A DNA stretch of 12,331 nt from an uncultured Elusimicrobia bacterium. Its GTDB lineage: Bacteria; RUG730. The stretch covers positions 1-12,331 of the forward strand of contig ONXP01000007.1 of assembly GCA_900321865.1 (NCBI GenBank), written 5' to 3'. Shown in pieces: positions 1 through 8,474 of this stretch. Every line of letters begins with the position of its first letter. The stretch's first letter is position 1. The notes under the pieces were generated by a model that saw only the letters and a program-made list of their open reading frames with translations, was not told the origin of the DNA and searched no databases. A program made the position numbers and the translations under genes.

Positions 1-5
1 CAGCC

Positions 6-50
6 TTAATCAAAAATAAAACTAAAAAACAAAATTAACAACTTTTTCAT
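6..50 (-). pseudogene. Signal-peptide-like 14-codon frame at window edge, possibly the broken start of a secreted-protein gene
   Basis: An ATG at 48-50 on the minus strand opens a frame reading MKKLLILFFSFIFD, which looks like the start of a signal peptide (two lysines, then a hydrophobic run), but TAA follows at once. Removing one T from the T5 run just before the stop would let the frame continue as ...FILIKA off the window edge, so a frameshifted gene or a sequencing error is possible. An AAGG sits about 13 bases upstream, rather far for a ribosome site. The competing reading is on the plus strand: bases 3-38 can be read as the lysine-rich tail ALIKNKTKKQN of a gene that ends at 38 and converges on mazG. 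The window cannot decide between them. Confidence 0.22.
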
Positions 51-86
51 ATATATAGTATTACCTTATCTTTAATAAATATTTTT

Positions 87-503
87 TTATTTTTTCAATT
101 TTTCTTTCTCTTTCATTTTTTCCCAAAGAACAGAAACTTCCCTAGGACTAAGTTTATGTGAAATTTTTAATGAATCTTTATTAAAGACATGCGGATGACG
201 AAATTTTAATTTTTTTATCAATGTATCCACAACATCATAAAAGCTAAATCTATTTTCTTCCATAGCTATTTCAGAATGAAAAATAACTTGCAAAAGCACA
301 TCCCCCAATTCTTCTTTTAACTCATCTCCTATTTTCCCTTTTTCTATATTTTCTATAACTTCTTCTGTTTCTTCTCTCAAACATTTTATCAAAGTCTTAT
401 GAGTCTGAGCTCTATCCCAAGAACATCCATCTTTACCACGAAGAATATGCATTATTTTTAACAATTCATCTATTTTTTCATTTTTATTATTTTTATTTTC
501 CAT
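87..503 (-). CDS. mazG: MazG-family nucleoside triphosphate pyrophosphohydrolase, single domain
   Basis: The product likely hydrolyses (d)NTPs, including abnormal ones, to the monophosphate and pyrophosphate in the cytoplasm, as a house-cleaning enzyme. The 138-residue protein shows the MazG signature: GCSWDRAQTHKTL at 26-38, the metal-binding EExxE at 44-48 followed by ExxD at 65-68, then KLKFRHPHVF at 98-107 and the typical Trp-Glu ending near 127. Escherichia coli MazG is about 263 residues with two such domains. This one has a single N-terminal-type domain with all metal ligands, so it is a short form rather than a broken gene. The ATG start is supported by GAAGGTGA about nine bases upstream, which lies against the argS stop. 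The gap to argS is 16 bases, so it is probably last in the rsfS-argS-mazG operon. Confidence 0.93.
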   Translation of the reverse strand: MENKNNKNEKIDELLKIMHILRGKDGCSWDRAQTHKTLIKCLREETEEVIENIEKGKIGDELKEELGDVLLQVIFHSEIAMEENRFSFYDVVDTLIKKLKFRHPHVFNKDSLKISHKLSPREVSVLWEKMKEKEKLKK

Positions 504-519
504 AAATAAAAATCACCTT

Positions 520-2253
520 CTACATAGATTCTGGAGCCGTAATTCCCAAAATTTCCAATCCATTTTTTATAACAAAAGCTATTTCTTTTATTAAAAGAAT
601 CCTAGATAGTGTTTTATTAGAATTAGCCTTATCAATGATTTTATACTTATTATAATAATTGTGAAATTTTCCTGCTAAATCCAAAAGATATGTAGTAATA
701 TAATGCGGAGAAAAATCTCTTTCTGCAAAATTTAAAATTTCTTTAAAGCTTATCAAAGTTTTAATTATAGATATATCTTCTTCCTGATTTAAATTTTTTT
801 CTAAAATAGATAAATATTTATCTTCTATCTTATCAAAAATAAAACCATTATATTCATGAAATTCATTGTAAAAATTTTTCATAATACTATGAATTCTAGC
901 ATGTGCATATTCAATATAAAATACAGGATTTTCATTAGTGCTTTTTTTAGCTAAGCTTAAATCAAATTCTATAGGATTATCTGTACTTCTCATCAAAAGA
1001 AAAAATCTTGTAGCATCTAATCCAACTTCTTCTAAAACTTCCACAAGAGAAATAAATTCTCCCTTCCTTGTAGACATTGCTACTTTTTCTCCATCTCTAA
1101 TTAGTGAAACTAATTGATAAAGAATAATATGTAATTTTTCTTTATCATTTCCTAAATATTCCATACTAGCTTTAATTCTAGGAACATAACCATGATGATC
1201 TGCCCCCCAAATATCTATCATTAAATCATAATTTCTAATGTATTTATTCTCATGATATGCTATATCACTAGCAAAATATGTAGGTCTTCCATCTTTTCTA
1301 ATTATCACTCTATCTTTATCATCTTCCGAAAATTCTGCAGTATTTAGCCATTTTGCTCCATCAATATCCTTTATCAAATTTTTATCTTCTAAAATTTTCA
1401 TAACCCTATCTAAATCATTTGTCCCTGACGAGTCTTTTTCTAAAATTTTAGTTTCAAAAAACCAATTATCAATCTCTACATTAAATCTTTTTAGTTCTGA
1501 TTTAATAATATCTAACATCTTATTTAAAATTATAGTCTTAAAATCAATTTGCTTATAATCCTTTATTCTTTTCTCTTCATACAAATCTCTAGCAATTTCA
1601 GTAATATAATCTCCCATATAATGATTTTCTGGAAAATCTATTTTTTCGCCCAAAACTTGTCTATACCTAATTTCTAGTGATTCTTTTAGAATATTCATTT
1701 GATTTCCAGCATTATTCACATAATATTCTGTCTCTACAATATGTCCTTTCTTCTTAAGAAGCCTTGAAAGAGAATCACCTATAGCAGCACCCCTTGCATG
1801 CCCTATATGAAGAGGCCCCGTGGGATTAGCAGAAACAAATTCTAATAAAATTTTTTTAAATTTATCATCATTGTTAAAAAAATAATATTCTTTATTATTA
1901 TAAAAATATAAAAAACTATACAAAAAACTGCTTAAATCTAAATCAAAATTTAAAAAACCCTGCCCTAGACATGTTATATTTTTTATATTTATGAAAATTT
2001 TTGATTCTTTTTTTGAATTAATAAAATCAATATCTTCTGATAACAAAATATTTTTTAACTCTTCTGATAAAATTTTCGGTGATTTTTTAAAATATCTAGC
2101 TCCAACTAGACAAACATTTGTAGCATAATCTGCTTTTATATTTTTAGGTGGAACTTCTACATTAAAATCAAATTCTTTATAATTAATTTTTTCTAAAACA
2201 CATAATTTTTTTAAAGCTAAATTTATTAAATTTTTTAAGTCTTTTTTTATCAA
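520..2253 (-). CDS. argS: Arginyl-tRNA synthetase, class I
   Basis: The enzyme charges tRNA-Arg with arginine in the cytoplasm. Counting from the TTG start chosen here (577 residues), it has the N-terminal ArgRS additional domain with VEVPPKNIKADYATN near 33-46, the class I HIGH motif at 149-152 inside ANPTGPLHIGHARG, the KMSKS-equivalent MSTRKG at 393-398, and a DALR-type anticodon-binding domain from about 445 (YAHARI, then helices to the end at 577). The length is normal for the family. An upstream in-frame ATG at 2284-2286 would add 11 residues (MGKRIKFRGRK), but it lies inside rsfS without a ribosome site. The TTG at 2251-2253 has GAGGA six bases upstream, and its TTGA overlaps the rsfS stop, so coupled translation is likely and TTG is preferred. 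Confidence 0.96.
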   Translation of the reverse strand: MIKKDLKNLINLALKKLCVLEKINYKEFDFNVEVPPKNIKADYATNVCLVGARYFKKSPKILSEELKNILLSEDIDFINSKKESKIFINIKNITCLGQGFLNFDLDLSSFLYSFLYFYNNKEYYFFNNDDKFKKILLEFVSANPTGPLHIGHARGAAIGDSLSRLLKKKGHIVETEYYVNNAGNQMNILKESLEIRYRQVLGEKIDFPENHYMGDYITEIARDLYEEKRIKDYKQIDFKTIILNKMLDIIKSELKRFNVEIDNWFFETKILEKDSSGTNDLDRVMKILEDKNLIKDIDGAKWLNTAEFSEDDKDRVIIRKDGRPTYFASDIAYHENKYIRNYDLMIDIWGADHHGYVPRIKASMEYLGNDKEKLHIILYQLVSLIRDGEKVAMSTRKGEFISLVEVLEEVGLDATRFFLLMRSTDNPIEFDLSLAKKSTNENPVFYIEYAHARIHSIMKNFYNEFHEYNGFIFDKIEDKYLSILEKNLNQEEDISIIKTLISFKEILNFAERDFSPHYITTYLLDLAGKFHNYYNKYKIIDKANSNKTLSRILLIKEIAFVIKNGLEILGITAPESM

Positions 2254-2621
2254 TTTTCTTCCTCTAAATTTAATTCTTTTTCCCAAAAATTTTCTATATT
2301 GTAAAAATTTTTTACTTCCTCTGTCATAATATGAAAAATCACAAACCCATAATCTAAAATGACCCAGTTAGAATTCCCTAATGATCCATCTTTTCTGATA
2401 GGAGAAAGAGAAAATTGTTTCATTTTTTCCTTTATAGTCCCCAGTAAAAGGTTAATATGAATGGTGCTATTCGCTACAGAAATAACAAAAAAATCCGTCA
2501 AATCCGTTTTTTTGCTAACATCGACAATGTTTACATAACTAGATTTATCTAATAAAAGTTCTTTTTCTACAATTTTTATAATTTCTAATTTTTTATCAAT
2601 TGACAACTCTTTATCTCGCAA
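2250..2621 (-). CDS. rsfS: Ribosomal silencing factor RsfS (Iojap family)
   Basis: RsfS binds ribosomal protein L14 on the large subunit and blocks subunit joining, lowering translation under poor nutrition. This is known for the family and not shown here. The 123-residue protein carries the family core: VSKKTDLTDFFVISVANSTIH at about 35-55, then NWVILDYGFVIFHIMTEE at 85-102 and NFYNIENFW at 105-113. The length is typical. The start is TTG at 2619-2621, chosen because AAGGAG lies nine bases upstream and the product begins at the usual place. The TGA stop overlaps the TTG start of argS by four bases (TTGA). It is likely the first gene of rsfS-argS-mazG, with a perfect TATAAT about 30 bases upstream of its start codon. 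Confidence 0.94.
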   Translation of the reverse strand: MRDKELSIDKKLEIIKIVEKELLLDKSSYVNIVDVSKKTDLTDFFVISVANSTIHINLLLGTIKEKMKQFSLSPIRKDGSLGNSNWVILDYGFVIFHIMTEEVKNFYNIENFWEKELNLEEEN

Positions 2622-2650
2622 AATAAAAAACTCCTTTTTATAAAATAAAA

Positions 2651-2656
2651 ATTATA
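2651..2656 (-). promoter_or_regulatory. Candidate -10 element for the rsfS-argS-mazG operon
   Basis: The minus strand reads TATAAT here, in the 75-base gap between the end of the beta-barrel gene and rsfS. It would place a transcript start about 20 bases before the rsfS TTG, leaving room for AAGGAG at 2631-2636. No good -35 hexamer lies 16-18 bases further upstream; a TTGAGA is present but 24 bases away. In DNA this AT-rich a TATAAT by chance is common, so this is only a candidate. Confidence 0.35.
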
Positions 2657-2696
2657 TTAGTCTATAAAAAAAAATCGTTTTCTCAAATAATTATTA

Positions 2697-4496
2697 TTAA
2701 AATTTATACTCTATTTCAATTTTCCATTTATTTAAAAATTTAGTATTATAAAAATATATTTTTTCGTCATCATAATCAAGTAAATTTTTTTCTTTATAAC
2801 TTTTTATATTCCACATAACTTTTAATAAAAATTTTTTCATAATCTCGGAATTAAAAAGAGTAGAATAAGTAATTATATCGTCATAATTTTTGTCAATATA
2901 TGTATCCGTTATGTTTGTAATTAAAGACAAAAAAGTATTGCTTTTTTTATTCAAAAAAACTTTAAAAAAATATTTCATATATTCAGAATAATATTTTTTA
3001 TCGCTATAATCGACAGATTTATATTTTTTTATATAACTATATTTAATATTACAAAAATCTAAATCATAATTAATATAAAATTCATATGTTTTATCCTTTC
3101 TCAAATAATAACTATTAGATATTTTTTCTGTATCCCTATCGATAGTTTTATATTTAGTCCCAAAGGTCAATTTTTTACGATTATAATCTAAATATAGAGA
3201 ATAAGTTTTGTTATAAGTTTTAGGATAATAATTTATTGTATAAACTGACGATATTTTTTCTCTTTTTTTTGAAAACGAATATAAATCGCCCAAAACTTCA
3301 AATTTTAGAAAATCTTTTGATTTAAATGTATATTTATATAAAAAATCAAATTTTACACCTTCTTCGTCGCTAGAATAAAAATATTTTTGATTAGGACGAG
3401 CACGATAAGTATTAGAAAAATCATTTTTGTAGTCAATAGGATAATTTCTGTAAAGAATGTAAAAATTTATAGATTTATTATCGTTAAACCCAAATTTATT
3501 TATAAATGCCTTTTTTTTGTCAATGATGGAAATCTCGTTTTCATAAAAAAAATTATTAAAATTTAATGAAAAATATCCGCCAAGCCCTTCAACTTTTTTA
3601 GAAGGTAAAATTTCAGAAAAATAATCGTTTTTAGCCTCAAAATAAATAATACTAGATTTAAAAAAATTTAGAAAATTATAGTTAGTAGCCAATAAATTAA
3701 TTTTTTCATTATCTAGAGAATTAACAGATTTTAGCTTGTTCTTTTCCTCTAAATCTAAAACTTTAATATCAGATAAAGGATTTTTTTGTTCAGAAAAAAG
3801 ATAAAAAAATTCAAAATCTTTTATTTTTTTTGAAAAACCTATCCCGTGCAAATAATTATTATCTATCATTTCTCTTTTTATCGTATCATTTTTAGTCCTA
3901 AAAATAACTCTATGAGGCATAGAAATATCGCCATAAAAACCATCTTTTAAAGAATTTGATTTAGAAAAAGTTAAACCCATCCCAAATCTGGCTCTATAAT
4001 CTCCAACTAAAATTTTATAATCAGCAAATGATAAATCTAAAAAAATTTTATCCAAGCTATTAACTTTTTTATAATTTTCATCTACAAATATTTTTTCATC
4101 CGAATTATAACTTTTATAAAGCCTGTTTTTATTTAAAAATAAACCGCTCAAATTTATATCTAAAAGATTTTTTTTAGTTTTTACACTAAAAAGTTTTTCC
4201 AATCTAATTCCAGATAAAATATCGTTAGTTTTCTCTCTATAATCTGTGAGTTCACTAAAAAAATAAATTTTCCCTTTGTATGAAAGTTTTTTGTCATCAC
4301 TATTTTCTTTTAAATCTTCATTTAAATAATCAAAAACTTCTTCATATTCTCTATATTCGTCGTCATCTATTAACCCTATCTCATAGTAATAATCCAACTC
4401 ATCTTTATTTTCAAATTCCTGATTATAATATGCAAATAAAAAAGTTGAAAAAAAAAATAATATGATTAGTATTTTATGAAAATATTTTATGAACAT
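2697..4496 (-). CDS. Secreted outer-membrane beta-barrel-like protein with a GDYxxxFGxGL motif
   Basis: I do not recognise a named gene. The 599-residue product starts with a clear signal peptide (MFIKYFHKIL, a hydrophobic run to about 21, likely cut near FA/Y at 22-23). Residues 29-62 are acidic and helical (EIGLIDDDEYREYEE), recalling a SHOCT-like or degenerate helix-hairpin-helix segment. From about 70 to the end there are many alternating aromatic and charged stretches typical of transmembrane beta strands, and the last residue is Phe (IEIEYKF), the usual outer-membrane beta-signal. GDYRARFGMGL at 165-175 matches a motif I recall from large barrel proteins of Bacteroidota and related phyla, some with N-terminal helix-hairpin-helix domains. 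I infer an outer-membrane location and unknown function. There is no convincing ribosome site before the ATG. It faces clpB divergently. Confidence 0.75.
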   Translation of the reverse strand: MFIKYFHKILIILFFFSTFLFAYYNQEFENKDELDYYYEIGLIDDDEYREYEEVFDYLNEDLKENSDDKKLSYKGKIYFFSELTDYREKTNDILSGIRLEKLFSVKTKKNLLDINLSGLFLNKNRLYKSYNSDEKIFVDENYKKVNSLDKIFLDLSFADYKILVGDYRARFGMGLTFSKSNSLKDGFYGDISMPHRVIFRTKNDTIKREMIDNNYLHGIGFSKKIKDFEFFYLFSEQKNPLSDIKVLDLEEKNKLKSVNSLDNEKINLLATNYNFLNFFKSSIIYFEAKNDYFSEILPSKKVEGLGGYFSLNFNNFFYENEISIIDKKKAFINKFGFNDNKSINFYILYRNYPIDYKNDFSNTYRARPNQKYFYSSDEEGVKFDFLYKYTFKSKDFLKFEVLGDLYSFSKKREKISSVYTINYYPKTYNKTYSLYLDYNRKKLTFGTKYKTIDRDTEKISNSYYLRKDKTYEFYINYDLDFCNIKYSYIKKYKSVDYSDKKYYSEYMKYFFKVFLNKKSNTFLSLITNITDTYIDKNYDDIITYSTLFNSEIMKKFLLKVMWNIKSYKEKNLLDYDDEKIYFYNTKFLNKWKIEIEYKF

Positions 4497-4630
4497 TTTT
4501 TATTCTTATTTTATAATATTGCCTTCGTAATATATATAAAATTTATAAAATATTTCCACTTATTTTTTTGAAATTTTTTAAAGTTTTAATATTTTTCAAT
4601 TAAAATTTTATTATTTTTTTAGGAGATATT
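4497..4630. promoter_or_regulatory. Divergent intergenic region between the beta-barrel gene and clpB
   Basis: These 134 bases must hold the promoters of both divergent blocks. The plus strand has TATAAT at 4512-4517 and a TTGAAA at 4568-4573 followed after 16 bases by TATTTT, either of which could serve clpB. On the minus strand, TATAAA at 4510-4515 is close to the start of the barrel gene. The clpB ribosome site AGGAG is at 4621-4625. I looked for a CIRCE heat-shock operator (TTAGCACTC and its inverted copy) and found none, so control of clpB by HrcA is not supported here. Confidence 0.4.
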
Positions 4631-7276
4631 ATGAATTTTGATAAATTTACTGAGAAATTACAAGATGCTATAATAAAAACCCAATCTCTAATCGTTCAAA
4701 AAAAACAACAATTTGTAGATATAGAACATTTGTTTTTTATCATTTTAAATGATGAAAACAGCATTCCTTTTCTTGTTTTACAAAAATTAGATGTAAATAT
4801 TCATTCTTTATTAGAAATTTTAAATAATAATATAAATTCTAGGGCTTCCGTATCTTTTGAAAATAATTTTAATAAAAATACAGGAGTTTTGATTTCTCAA
4901 AATTTAGATCAAGTTTTAAACGATGCTTTTATGGAAGCCAAACACCTAAAAGATGAATTTATATCTTTAGAACATGTGCTTTTAGCAGTATTCAACAATA
5001 ATAACAATGAAGTTACAAAATTTTTATTACAAAATAATATTTCCAAAGAATTAATTTATAAATCTTTAGTTTCCCTTCGTGGAAATACAAAAATAACAGA
5101 TCAAAATCCAGAAGCAAAATATAATGTTTTAAAAAAATATTCCAAAGATTTAATTGAGCTTGCAAAAAATGGAAAATTAGACCCTATAATAGGTAGAAAT
5201 GAAGAAATTAGAAGGGTGATCCAGGTTTTATCCAGAAAAACTAAAAATAATCCTGTTTTAATCGGGGAGCCTGGTGTAGGAAAAACTGCCATAGCAGAAG
5301 GTTTGGCTCAAAGAATAGTTGCAGGAGATGTACCGGAAAGTCTTCGAAATAAAAAAATTATATCATTAGACCTCGCATCATTACTCGCTGGAACCAAGTT
5401 TAGAGGCGAATTCGAAGAAAGATTAAAAGCAGTTTTAAATGAAATAGAAAAATCAAATGGAGAATTGATTCTATTTATTGATGAGCTTCATACAATTGTC
5501 GGAGCTGGAGCCATAGAGGGGTCAATGGATACTTCAAATATGTTAAAACCTGCCCTAGCAAGAGGAGAACTGCATTGTATAGGAGCTACGACTTTAGCAG
5601 AATATCAAAAATACATTGAAAAAGATAAAGCATTAGAAAGGCGTTTTCAACCTGTTTATGTAGGGGAACCTAATATAAACGATGCTATAGCAATTCTGAG
5701 AGGAATAAAAGAAAAATATGAACTTCATCATGGGATCAGAATAAAAGATGAAGCAATAGTTGCATCTTGTGAACTTTCTAATAGATATATCACCAATAGA
5801 TTTTTGCCAGATAAAGCAATTGATCTAATAGATGAAGCCTCTGCTGCCTTAAAAATGCAAATAGACAGTATGCCAATAGAATTAGATATTTTAGATAGAG
5901 ATGTAAGGCAACTAGAAATTGAAAAAGAAGCTCTAAATAAAGAATTAAAAAGAGAAGTAGAAGACAGCGATAATGTAGACAGTATTTCAAATAAATTAAA
6001 AGTTTTAGAAAAAAAATTAGCTGTTTCTAAGGATAAAAGAGATGCACTGCTTTTGAAATGGCAACACGAAAAAGGTATTATCCAAAGCATTAGAGATACT
6101 AGAAAACAAATTGACAAAGCAAAACAAGAAGAAAAATCAGCAGAAATGTCTGGGAATTTAGCAAAAGTTGCAGAAATTAGATACGGAACAATGCGAGATT
6201 TAGAGCAAAAATTAAAAGACTTGACAGAAAAGTTTAAATCTATAAAAAAGGAAGCAATTTTAAAAGAAGAAATTGATGCCGAAGATATTGCCACAATTGT
6301 TTCAAAATGGACAAAAATTCCAATAAGTAAAATGTTAGAAACCGAAAGAAAAAAACTCTTACATTTAGAAGAAAATTTACATAAAAGAGTAATTGGCCAA
6401 GACAGTGCTATAAAAGCTGTTTCTAACTGTATCCGTATGTCAAAAGCAGGTCTAAGCGATCCTAATAAACCTATAGGTTCCTTTATGTTTTTAGGACCTA
6501 CTGGTGTAGGGAAAACAGAATTAGCAAAAAGTTTAGCTGAATTTTTATTTAATGATGAAAAAATGATGATTAGAATAGATATGTCAGAATATATGGAAAA
6601 GCATTCCGTCTCAAAACTAATTGGTTCACCTCCGGGATATGTAGGATATGACGAGGGTGGACATTTGACAGAAATAATTAGAAAAAATCCGTATGCTGTG
6701 ATTTTATTTGACGAGGTTGAAAAAGCTCATCCTGATATATTTAATATACTTCTCCAAGTTTTGGATGATGGCAGATTAACAGATTCAAAAGGGAGAGTAG
6801 TAAATTTTAAAAATACTATTATTATTATGACTTCTAATTTGGGGTCAAACAAAGCTAGCATTGTTATGGGATTTGATAAAACTTTAACCCAAGAAAATAA
6901 TTTGTCAAAGCCAAATAATATGATGAGTATATTAAAGGAATATTTTAGGCCAGAATTTTTAAACAGAATAGATGAATTTATAGTTTTCAACAGATTAGAA
7001 AAAAGCGATATGAAACAAATAATCGATATTCAAATTAAAAAAATAGAAGAAAGGCTTCTGGATAAAAATATTCAATTAAAAATCGAAGATGAAGTAAAAG
7101 ATTTATTAATAGAAAAGGGGTATTCTCAGGAATTTGGAGCAAGACCTCTAAAAAGAACTATACAAAATTTAATTTTAAGCCCTCTTTCTATAAAAATATT
7201 AAATGAAGAAATAAAACCAAAATCAAAAATTTTAATAAAACTTGATGATAATAAAATTGTTTTTGAAAATATATGA
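4631..7276 (+). CDS. clpB: ATP-dependent chaperone ClpB (Hsp100 disaggregase)
   Basis: ClpB is a hexameric AAA+ machine that, with DnaK, pulls proteins out of aggregates in the cytoplasm. The 881-residue protein is full length. The double Clp N domain covers about 1-150. AAA domain 1 has Walker A GEPGVGKT at 212-219, Walker B LFIDELH at 281-287, the pore loop GTKFRG at 254-259 (Phe where many have Tyr) and arginine fingers at 337-338. The coiled-coil middle domain at about 407-530 distinguishes ClpB from ClpA and ClpC. AAA domain 2 has Walker A GPTGVGKT at 622-629, Walker [10 protein letters not shown] at 692-700, pore loop GYVGYDEGG at 669-677 and sensor 2 GARPLKR at 836-842. ATG is preceded by AGGAG at a spacing of five. 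The TGA stop overlaps the nfo ribosome site, so the two are probably co-transcribed. Confidence 0.98.
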   Translation: MNFDKFTEKLQDAIIKTQSLIVQKKQQFVDIEHLFFIILNDENSIPFLVLQKLDVNIHSLLEILNNNINSRASVSFENNFNKNTGVLISQNLDQVLNDAFMEAKHLKDEFISLEHVLLAVFNNNNNEVTKFLLQNNISKELIYKSLVSLRGNTKITDQNPEAKYNVLKKYSKDLIELAKNGKLDPIIGRNEEIRRVIQVLSRKTKNNPVLIGEPGVGKTAIAEGLAQRIVAGDVPESLRNKKIISLDLASLLAGTKFRGEFEERLKAVLNEIEKSNGELILFIDELHTIVGAGAIEGSMDTSNMLKPALARGELHCIGATTLAEYQKYIEKDKALERRFQPVYVGEPNINDAIAILRGIKEKYELHHGIRIKDEAIVASCELSNRYITNRFLPDKAIDLIDEASAALKMQIDSMPIELDILDRDVRQLEIEKEALNKELKREVEDSDNVDSISNKLKVLEKKLAVSKDKRDALLLKWQHEKGIIQSIRDTRKQIDKAKQEEKSAEMSGNLAKVAEIRYGTMRDLEQKLKDLTEKFKSIKKEAILKEEIDAEDIATIVSKWTKIPISKMLETERKKLLHLEENLHKRVIGQDSAIKAVSNCIRMSKAGLSDPNKPIGSFMFLGPTGVGKTELAKSLAEFLFNDEKMMIRIDMSEYMEKHSVSKLIGSPPGYVGYDEGGHLTEIIRKNPYAVILFDEVEKAHPDIFNILLQVLDDGRLTDSKGRVVNFKNTIIIMTSNLGSNKASIVMGFDKTLTQENNLSKPNNMMSILKEYFRPEFLNRIDEFIVFNRLEKSDMKQIIDIQIKKIEERLLDKNIQLKIEDEVKDLLIEKGYSQEFGARPLKRTIQNLILSPLSIKILNEEIKPKSKILIKLDDNKIVFENI

Positions 7277-7288
7277 GGAACTTAAATT

Positions 7289-8116
7289 TTGTTTAAAATA
7301 GGATGTCATCTTTCTACTTCTAGTGGATTTCTAGGAATGTTAAATATTGCTTTAGATATAGGAGCAAATACTTTCCAATTTTTTACTAGAAATCCTAGAA
7401 GTTCCGGAGAAATCAAAAATTTTACTGATCTTCCAGATTTTTTATTAAAAATTAAAAATTTAGATTTTAATGTACTAGGGCATTCCCCGTATATTTTAAA
7501 TCTTTGCTCATCAAGAAAAGAAATTAGAGATTTATCCAAAGATTTAATGAAAAAAGATGTAAATTTTTTGGACAAAATTCCTGGCTCTTTTTATAACTTT
7601 CATCCTGGTAGTCATACTGGGCAAGGCACACAAAAAGGAATAGATGAGATTATTTCTAGTTTAAATGAAATTATTACGAAGGATATAAAAACCACGATTT
7701 TACTAGAGACAATGGCAGGAAAAGGAACAGAAGTTGGAGGAAATTTTTTTGAAATAAAAGAAATTATAAATTCTATAGATATAAAAGAAAATATTGGAGT
7801 TTGCTTGGATACTTGTCATGTGTTTGATGCTGGATATGATATAAAAAATAATTTAGATAAGGTTTTAGATAAATTTGATAAAATTATTGGACTTAAATAC
7901 CTAAAATTTATACATCTAAATGACAGTCTAAATCCTTTAGGATCTAAAAAAGATAGACATGCAAAAATTGGTTTAGGGAATATAGGACTAAAAGCTATAA
8001 CAAATATTATAAATCATAAAGATTTAAAAAACATTCCGTTTTGTTTAGAAACCCCTAATGATATTTTGGGATATAAAGAAGAAATTAAATTATTAAAAAA
8101 TTTGTATAAAGAATAA
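7289..8116 (+). CDS. nfo: Endonuclease IV (AP endonuclease, xylose-isomerase fold)
   Basis: The enzyme cuts DNA on the 5' side of abasic sites and removes 3' blocking groups in base excision repair, using a three-zinc centre. In this 275-residue protein all nine expected metal ligands are present: His65, His105, Glu140, Asp174, His177, His209, Asp222, His224 and Glu254, in the motifs HSPY, FHPGSH, LLETMAGKGTEVGG, LDTCH, IHLND, DRHAKIGLG and LETP. The length is normal. The start is TTG at 7289-7291, chosen because GAGGAA lies eight bases upstream (overlapping the clpB stop) and the protein then begins MFKIGCHLST, aligned with family starts. Being 12 bases after clpB, it is likely read in the same transcript. 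That pairing of proteostasis and DNA repair genes suggests a shared damage setting, but this is inference. Confidence 0.97.
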   Translation: MFKIGCHLSTSSGFLGMLNIALDIGANTFQFFTRNPRSSGEIKNFTDLPDFLLKIKNLDFNVLGHSPYILNLCSSRKEIRDLSKDLMKKDVNFLDKIPGSFYNFHPGSHTGQGTQKGIDEIISSLNEIITKDIKTTILLETMAGKGTEVGGNFFEIKEIINSIDIKENIGVCLDTCHVFDAGYDIKNNLDKVLDKFDKIIGLKYLKFIHLNDSLNPLGSKKDRHAKIGLGNIGLKAITNIINHKDLKNIPFCLETPNDILGYKEEIKLLKNLYKE

Positions 8117-8135
8117 ATAAAATAAAATAAAATGT

Positions 8136-8163
8136 TTGACTTTTTTTTTATATTTCTTTAAAT
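8136..8163 (+). promoter_or_regulatory. Candidate sigma-70-type promoter for the rpsT-cdaA-plsY-gpsA row
   Basis: In the 85-base gap between nfo and rpsT the plus strand has TTGACT at 8136-8141 (five of six matches to the -35 consensus) and TTAAAT at 8158-8163 (four of six to the -10), 16 bases apart. The spacer carries a long T run. This would give a leader of about 30 bases, with the rpsT ribosome site AAGGAG at 8188-8193. The -35 is one of the best in the window, but the -10 is weak. Confidence 0.45.
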
Positions 8164-8201
8164 ATATTAATATTTTTCTGTTTATATAAGGAGTTAATTT
8201 T

Positions 8202-8474
8202 ATGAAATTAAAAACTGGTAGACATACTTCAGCTTTAAAAGAATTGAGAAAAAATAAAAAAAGAAATTTAATAAATAATGCAAAAAAATCATTAATTAAA
8301 ACATTATCTAAAAAATTCATTTTAGCTGTAGAAAACAAAAATAAAGACGATGCTAAAACTCTTTTAAGTGATGTTTTTTCAGCCTATGATAAAGCAGTAA
8401 AAACTAATACTATTCATATCAATAAAGCAGCTAGAAAAAAATCTTCTTTATCAAAATTAATATTATCTCTATAA
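8202..8474 (+). CDS. rpsT: 30S ribosomal protein S20
   Basis: S20 binds 16S rRNA early in small-subunit assembly. The 90-residue, very lysine-rich, all-helical protein has the family pattern: SALKELRKNKKRNLINNAKKS near 10-30, AVENKNKDDAKTLLSDVFSAYDKAVKTN in the middle, and the diagnostic IHINKAARKKSSLSKLI near 72-87. The length is typical. The N-terminus MKLKTGRHTSALK differs from the common MANIKSA start but keeps the basic helix. The start has a strong AAGGAG eight bases upstream. Its TAA is followed directly by the ATG of cdaA with no gap, so it heads the downstream row, and the strong ribosomal-protein promoter may drive the genes behind it. Confidence 0.96.
   Translation: MKLKTGRHTSALKELRKNKKRNLINNAKKSLIKTLSKKFILAVENKNKDDAKTLLSDVFSAYDKAVKTNTIHINKAARKKSSLSKLILSL

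Noticed and set aside
4280-4465. Plus-strand open frame of 61 codons inside the beta-barrel gene
   Set aside because: It is antisense to the N-terminal part and signal peptide of a long coding frame; it has no ribosome site or recognisable domain.
2697-4496. Possible horizontal transfer of the barrel gene because of its CpG count
   Set aside because: By hand I count 27 CpG in the barrel gene against 7 in argS of similar length, but clpB and rsfS are close to the barrel gene per kilobase, so argS is the low outlier and transfer is not supported.
4497-4630. Replication origin at the divergent gene switch
   Set aside because: There is no DnaA box matching TTATNCACA (best is about 6 of 9) and no dnaA, dnaN or similar gene nearby; the switch is explained by two divergent operons.
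5728-6294. Long open frame of 188 codons on the minus strand inside clpB
   Set aside because: It is a shadow of the ClpB middle-domain coding sequence, gives a Ser/Phe/Leu-rich product with no family features, and clpB on the plus strand is unmistakable.
4631-7276. Phe in the first ClpB pore loop instead of Tyr
   Set aside because: An aromatic residue is what the pore needs and Phe is a conservative change, so it is not treated as a functional oddity.
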